From Terrimesophilobacter sp039923755 (GTDB taxonomy: Bacteria; Actinomycetota; Actinomycetes; Actinomycetales; Microbacteriaceae), in the NCBI GenBank assembly GCA_039923755.1, contig JBDTCD010000146.1, positions 1 through 7,277 of the forward strand: 7,277 nucleotides of DNA. Reading direction: 5' to 3'. The position numbers and the translations under genes are program-made. Under the pieces are notes generated by a model that made no database searches, was not told the origin of the DNA, and saw only the letters and a program-made list of their open reading frames with translations. How positions within the stretch are numbered: the stretch's first letter is position 1; every line of letters starts with the position of its first letter. This document shows positions 4,904 to 7,277 of this stretch, piece after piece.

Positions 4904-6561
4904 GAGATTCCCAGTGATCCCCGGAAATCGCCAGCTTCCAACCGATCCTTCACCGCTACCAGGAACCGTGACGCATCCGCGCCGTCCACGATGCGGTGAT
5001 CATAGGAGAGCGCGAAGAACGCCATGGAACGGATGGCGATCGCGTCGAGACCGTTGTCGGTAACGACAACCGGCCTCTTCGTCACGATGCCGGTGCCGAG
5101 GATGGCTGACTGCGGGAGGAACACGACAGGTGTGTCGAACAGCGCGCCGCGCGAGCCCGTGTTGGTCACGGTGAAAGTCCCACCGGCCAGCTCGTCCGGT
5201 TTGAGCTGGTTGTTGCGTGTCCGGTCCGCCAAATCAGCGATCTCCCCGGCGAGCTGGGCGAGGTTCAGGTCCCCAGCGTTCCGGATCACCGGGGTAAGGA
5301 GGCCGCGTTCAGTGTCCACGGCAATGGCAATGTTCTCCTGGCCCGGGTAAACGATACTTTCGCCATCAATCGTGGCGTTGATAATCGGATAGGCCTTGAG
5401 GGCTTCCGCGGCTGCGAGGGTGAAGAACGGCAGGAAGGTGAGTTTAAGGCCGGTTTTCTCCTGGAACTCTTCCTTCACTTCGGAACGGAGGGAGGCAACA
5501 GCCGTGACGTCAACTTCGACAACGGTGGTGAGTTGCGCGGACGACTGCATCGAGACCACCGCGCGCTCGGCAACGACCTTTCGAAGTCGCGACATGGGGA
5601 CGGTGGTACCCCGCAGGGCAGAGGTCGCTAATGACGTGCGTGCTGGAGCCTCGGTCGGAGCGGCAACGTACGCCGCGGAAAGCACATCCTGTTTGCGGAT
5701 GCGTCCACCGATTCCCGAACCGTTGATCGTCGCGAGATCGATGCCGCTCTCATTGGCCAGCTTCCGGACCAGAGGAGTGACATATCCGGCACCAGCAGGT
5801 GACAACGGTGCTACACGTGATTCAGCAGGCGCAGCTGCTGTCTCGGGTTCGGTCGGCGCCGCGGTTGCGACCTCGGATGCCGGGGGGGTCTCCGCCACGG
5901 GTTCCTGAACTACCACGGGTTCCTGAACTACCGCAGGTTCCTGAACTACCGCAGGTTCCTGAACTACCGCAGGTTCGTGAATTGGTTCGGGCGCGGGAGC
6001 GGGAACGGGCGCGGAGAGCGGAACCGGGGCGATGGGGGGAGCAGGCACCGACGCCGGTGCTGGAGCCCACTGGGCCGCAGGCATGGGAATGGCGCCCTGC
6101 GCTGGCGCCCACGGTGATTCGGGCGCCGGAACTTCGTGAACGGGTGCTTCCGCCTGGGCAGTGTCGCTTGCGGGCGTTTTGGGCGCTGCTTCTTCAGCAA
6201 CAGCTGCCTCAGGCGCTGCTGCCTCCGCGGCAGGGGCCGCCGAGACAGCCGCTTCAGTCACAGGTGCGTCAGTCACAGCCGCTGCGTCTGCGGCAGGTCC
6301 CTCTGGGGCGGAGGCGCCGCCTGATCCGTCGCCGATGGTGGCGAGGGGGGTTCCGACCTCGACGGTCTCGTCTTCGGCGACAAGAATCGCTTCGAGCACT
6401 CCAGCCACGGGGGATGGGATCTCGGTGTCGACCTTGTCGGTGGATACCTCCACCAACGGCTCATCGACTTCGACCCGATCGCCGACCTTCTTCAACCAAC
6501 GGGTCACCGTTCCTTCGGTGACACTCTCACCGAGTGCCGGGAGGTTGACGGATTCGCTCAT
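4900..6561 (-). CDS. sucB: Dihydrolipoamide acyltransferase, E2 of 2-oxoacid dehydrogenase complexes (SucB/DlaT type)
   Basis: The E2 core enzyme accepts an acyl group on its lipoyl arm and passes it to CoA. The 553-residue protein has one N-terminal lipoyl domain (1-77) with lipoyl-lysine Lys43 in TDKVDTE. A long Ala/Pro/Glu linker (about 80-255) includes a short tandem repeat. An E1/E3-binding domain follows (about 259-296: YVTPLVRKLANESGID...GRIRKQDVL). The C-terminal catalytic domain (about 318-550) carries the active-site motif DHRIVDG with His522 and Asp526. Annotation pipelines call such genes sucB, but in actinobacteria this E2 often serves pyruvate dehydrogenase (DlaT) and may be shared with 2-oxoglutarate dehydrogenase, so the substrate is not settled by sequence. 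GAAGGAG lies 8 nt before the ATG. The gene sits 56 bp downstream of lpdA on the same strand, probably as one operon. Confidence 0.94.
   Translation of the reverse strand: MSESVNLPALGESVTEGTVTRWLKKVGDRVEVDEPLVEVSTDKVDTEIPSPVAGVLEAILVAEDETVEVGTPLATIGDGSGGASAPEGPAADAAAVTDAPVTEAAVSAAPAAEAAAPEAAVAEEAAPKTPASDTAQAEAPVHEVPAPESPWAPAQGAIPMPAAQWAPAPASVPAPPIAPVPLSAPVPAPAPEPIHEPAVVQEPAVVQEPAVVQEPVVVQEPVAETPPASEVATAAPTEPETAAAPAESRVAPLSPAGAGYVTPLVRKLANESGIDLATINGSGIGGRIRKQDVLSAAYVAAPTEAPARTSLATSALRGTTVPMSRLRKVVAERAVVSMQSSAQLTTVVEVDVTAVASLRSEVKEEFQEKTGLKLTFLPFFTLAAAEALKAYPIINATIDGESIVYPGQENIAIAVDTERGLLTPVIRNAGDLNLAQLAGEIADLADRTRNNQLKPDELAGGTFTVTNTGSRGALFDTPVVFLPQSAILGTGIVTKRPVVVTDNGLDAIAIRSMAFFALSYDHRIVDGADASRFLVAVKDRLEAGDFRGSLGIS
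5900..5971 (-). repeat. 18-bp in-frame tandem repeat, four copies, in the E2 linker
   Basis: The plus-strand unit GGTTCCTGAACTACCGCA occurs four times head to tail (5900-5917, 5918-5935, 5936-5953, 5954-5971). The second to fourth copies are identical; the first differs at two bases. A decayed unit follows at 5972. On the coding strand each unit encodes a six-residue block of the type EPAVVQ (about residues 196-220). Near-identity at the DNA level points to recent slippage-type expansion, and copy number may vary between strains without breaking the frame. Confidence 0.93.
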
Positions 6562-6617
6562 CAGTGGTGCTCCTTCAAGACCGTGGTTATCCCCAACAGC
6601 ATAGTTCGCTTACTCAC

Positions 6618-7277
6618 TCACATTGCGTGAAGTGGCTTGCCCGCCAAAGCCAGGAAAGCCTCGCCAAGCGCTTCACTCTGTGTCGGGTGGGCGTGGATCA
6701 GTGGTGCAATGTCTTCGGGGTAGGCTTCCCAGTTCACGGCAAGTTGCGCTTCGCCGATGAGTTCGCCCACTCGCGCGCCGATCATGTGGATGCCGACGAC
6801 GGGCCCGTCATTGACCCGCACGACCTTGACCGAACCCGATGTCCCAAGGATGGCGCTCTTTCCATTACCGGCAAGGTTGTAATCGTAGGAGGTGACCTTG
6901 TCGTCGCCAAACTGTTCCTTCGCCTTGGCCTCAGACAGTCCGATGGAGGCCACTTCGGGGTCTGAATAGGTGACCTTGGGAATGTTGAGGTCAGAGATCA
7001 CGATGGGGTTCAAACCTGCAATTTCTTCCGCGACAAAGATGCCCTGTTGGTATCCGCGGTGAGCAAGTTGGAGGCCAGGAACGATATCTCCGACCGCGTA
7101 CACGCCGGGAATGCTTGTGGCAAGGCGCTCGTTGGTGAGCACGAAACCACGATCCATGGTCACGCCGACTTCTTCGTAGCCGAGGTTGGCTGTGGACGGG
7201 CCGCGGCCGACGGTGACGAGAAGAATCTCGGCCTCGACGGTTTCACCGTTTTCGAGGGTGACGACGACTCCCGAATC
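6618..7277 (-). CDS. lpdA: Dihydrolipoamide dehydrogenase (E3), C-terminal part (5' end outside window)
   Basis: The last 219 residues of an E3 flavoprotein of normal type (about 460 residues in full); the frame is open to the window edge. E3 reoxidises dihydrolipoamide on E2 and passes electrons through FAD to NAD+. The visible part covers the end of the NAD domain (TVGRGPSTANLG, about 22-33), the second FAD contact YAVGDIVPGLQLAHRGYQQG (about 59-78), and the dimerisation domain starting near NIPKVTYSDPEVASIGLSEAKA. The catalytic HAHPTQSEALGEA motif near the end holds the His-Glu pair that acts as base in the partner subunit. The redox-active CxxxxC pair lies upstream and is not seen. The TGA stop is at 6618-6620. 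The gene lies just before sucB on the same strand, consistent with supply of E3 to the E2 encoded next. Confidence 0.95.
   Translation of the reverse strand, partial: DSGVVVTLENGETVEAEILLVTVGRGPSTANLGYEEVGVTMDRGFVLTNERLATSIPGVYAVGDIVPGLQLAHRGYQQGIFVAEEIAGLNPIVISDLNIPKVTYSDPEVASIGLSEAKAKEQFGDDKVTSYDYNLAGNGKSAILGTSGSVKVVRVNDGPVVGIHMIGARVGELIGEAQLAVNWEAYPEDIAPLIHAHPTQSEALGEAFLALAGKPLHAM

Noticed and set aside
5882..5888. Run of seven G (seven C in the E2 coding strand)
   Set aside because: It could be a slippage site, but the E2 frame is intact through it and no alternative product is evident; length seven is not exceptional at this GC content.
5799..6521. 240-residue Arg/Pro-rich open frame on the plus strand
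   Set aside because: It is opposite the Ala/Pro linker and lipoyl domain of the E2 gene; its composition follows from the complementary codons.

Overview
This window is chromosomal DNA of a high-GC Gram-positive actinobacterium. A member of Microbacteriaceae is the most likely host, judged by gene order and protein style. The recognisable genes are glnE, type I glnA, a small RDD membrane protein, a DUF4191 membrane protein, a dihydrolipoamide acyltransferase (sucB/dlaT) and dihydrolipoamide dehydrogenase. From memory, mycobacteria keep the same set in a similar order (dlaT, then lipB-lipA, DUF4191, RDD, glnA1, glnE). No mobile element, CRISPR array, tRNA or rRNA is visible.

Layout from left to right: the 3' end of glnE (+, 1-618); glnA (-, 615-2039); a 130-bp divergent control region (2040-2169); an RDD gene (+, 2170-2586); a DUF4191 gene (-, 2604-3329); a 101-bp divergent region (3330-3430); a membrane-anchored kinase-like gene (+, 3431-4903); sucB/dlaT (-, 4900-6561); and the 3' part of lpdA (-, 6618 to the window end). 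Apart from the lpdA-sucB pair, strands alternate strictly. All three convergent junctions are extremely tight: stop codons overlap at 615-618 and 4900-4903, and the third gap is 17 bp. No intrinsic terminator can fit between these genes.

Functionally the window joins two pathways at 2-oxoglutarate. GlnA makes glutamine from glutamate and ammonia, and GlnE adenylylates it; the target tyrosine (Tyr402) is present. SucB/DlaT and Lpd are the E2 and E3 subunits of 2-oxoacid dehydrogenase complexes. The upstream region of glnA contains a GlnR-like site overlapping a 17-bp inverted repeat, which suggests nitrogen control.

The least ordinary gene is the one at 3431-4903. It has a protein-kinase fold signature with the glycine loop and VAIK lysine intact, but the HRD motif reads HGS, the downstream Asn is Ser, and DFG reads SFG. 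It looks like a transmembrane pseudokinase with a small extracytoplasmic domain carrying two cysteines. It lies where many actinobacteria are expected to carry lipB-lipA, which are not in this window. Everything else appears to be conserved core metabolism.
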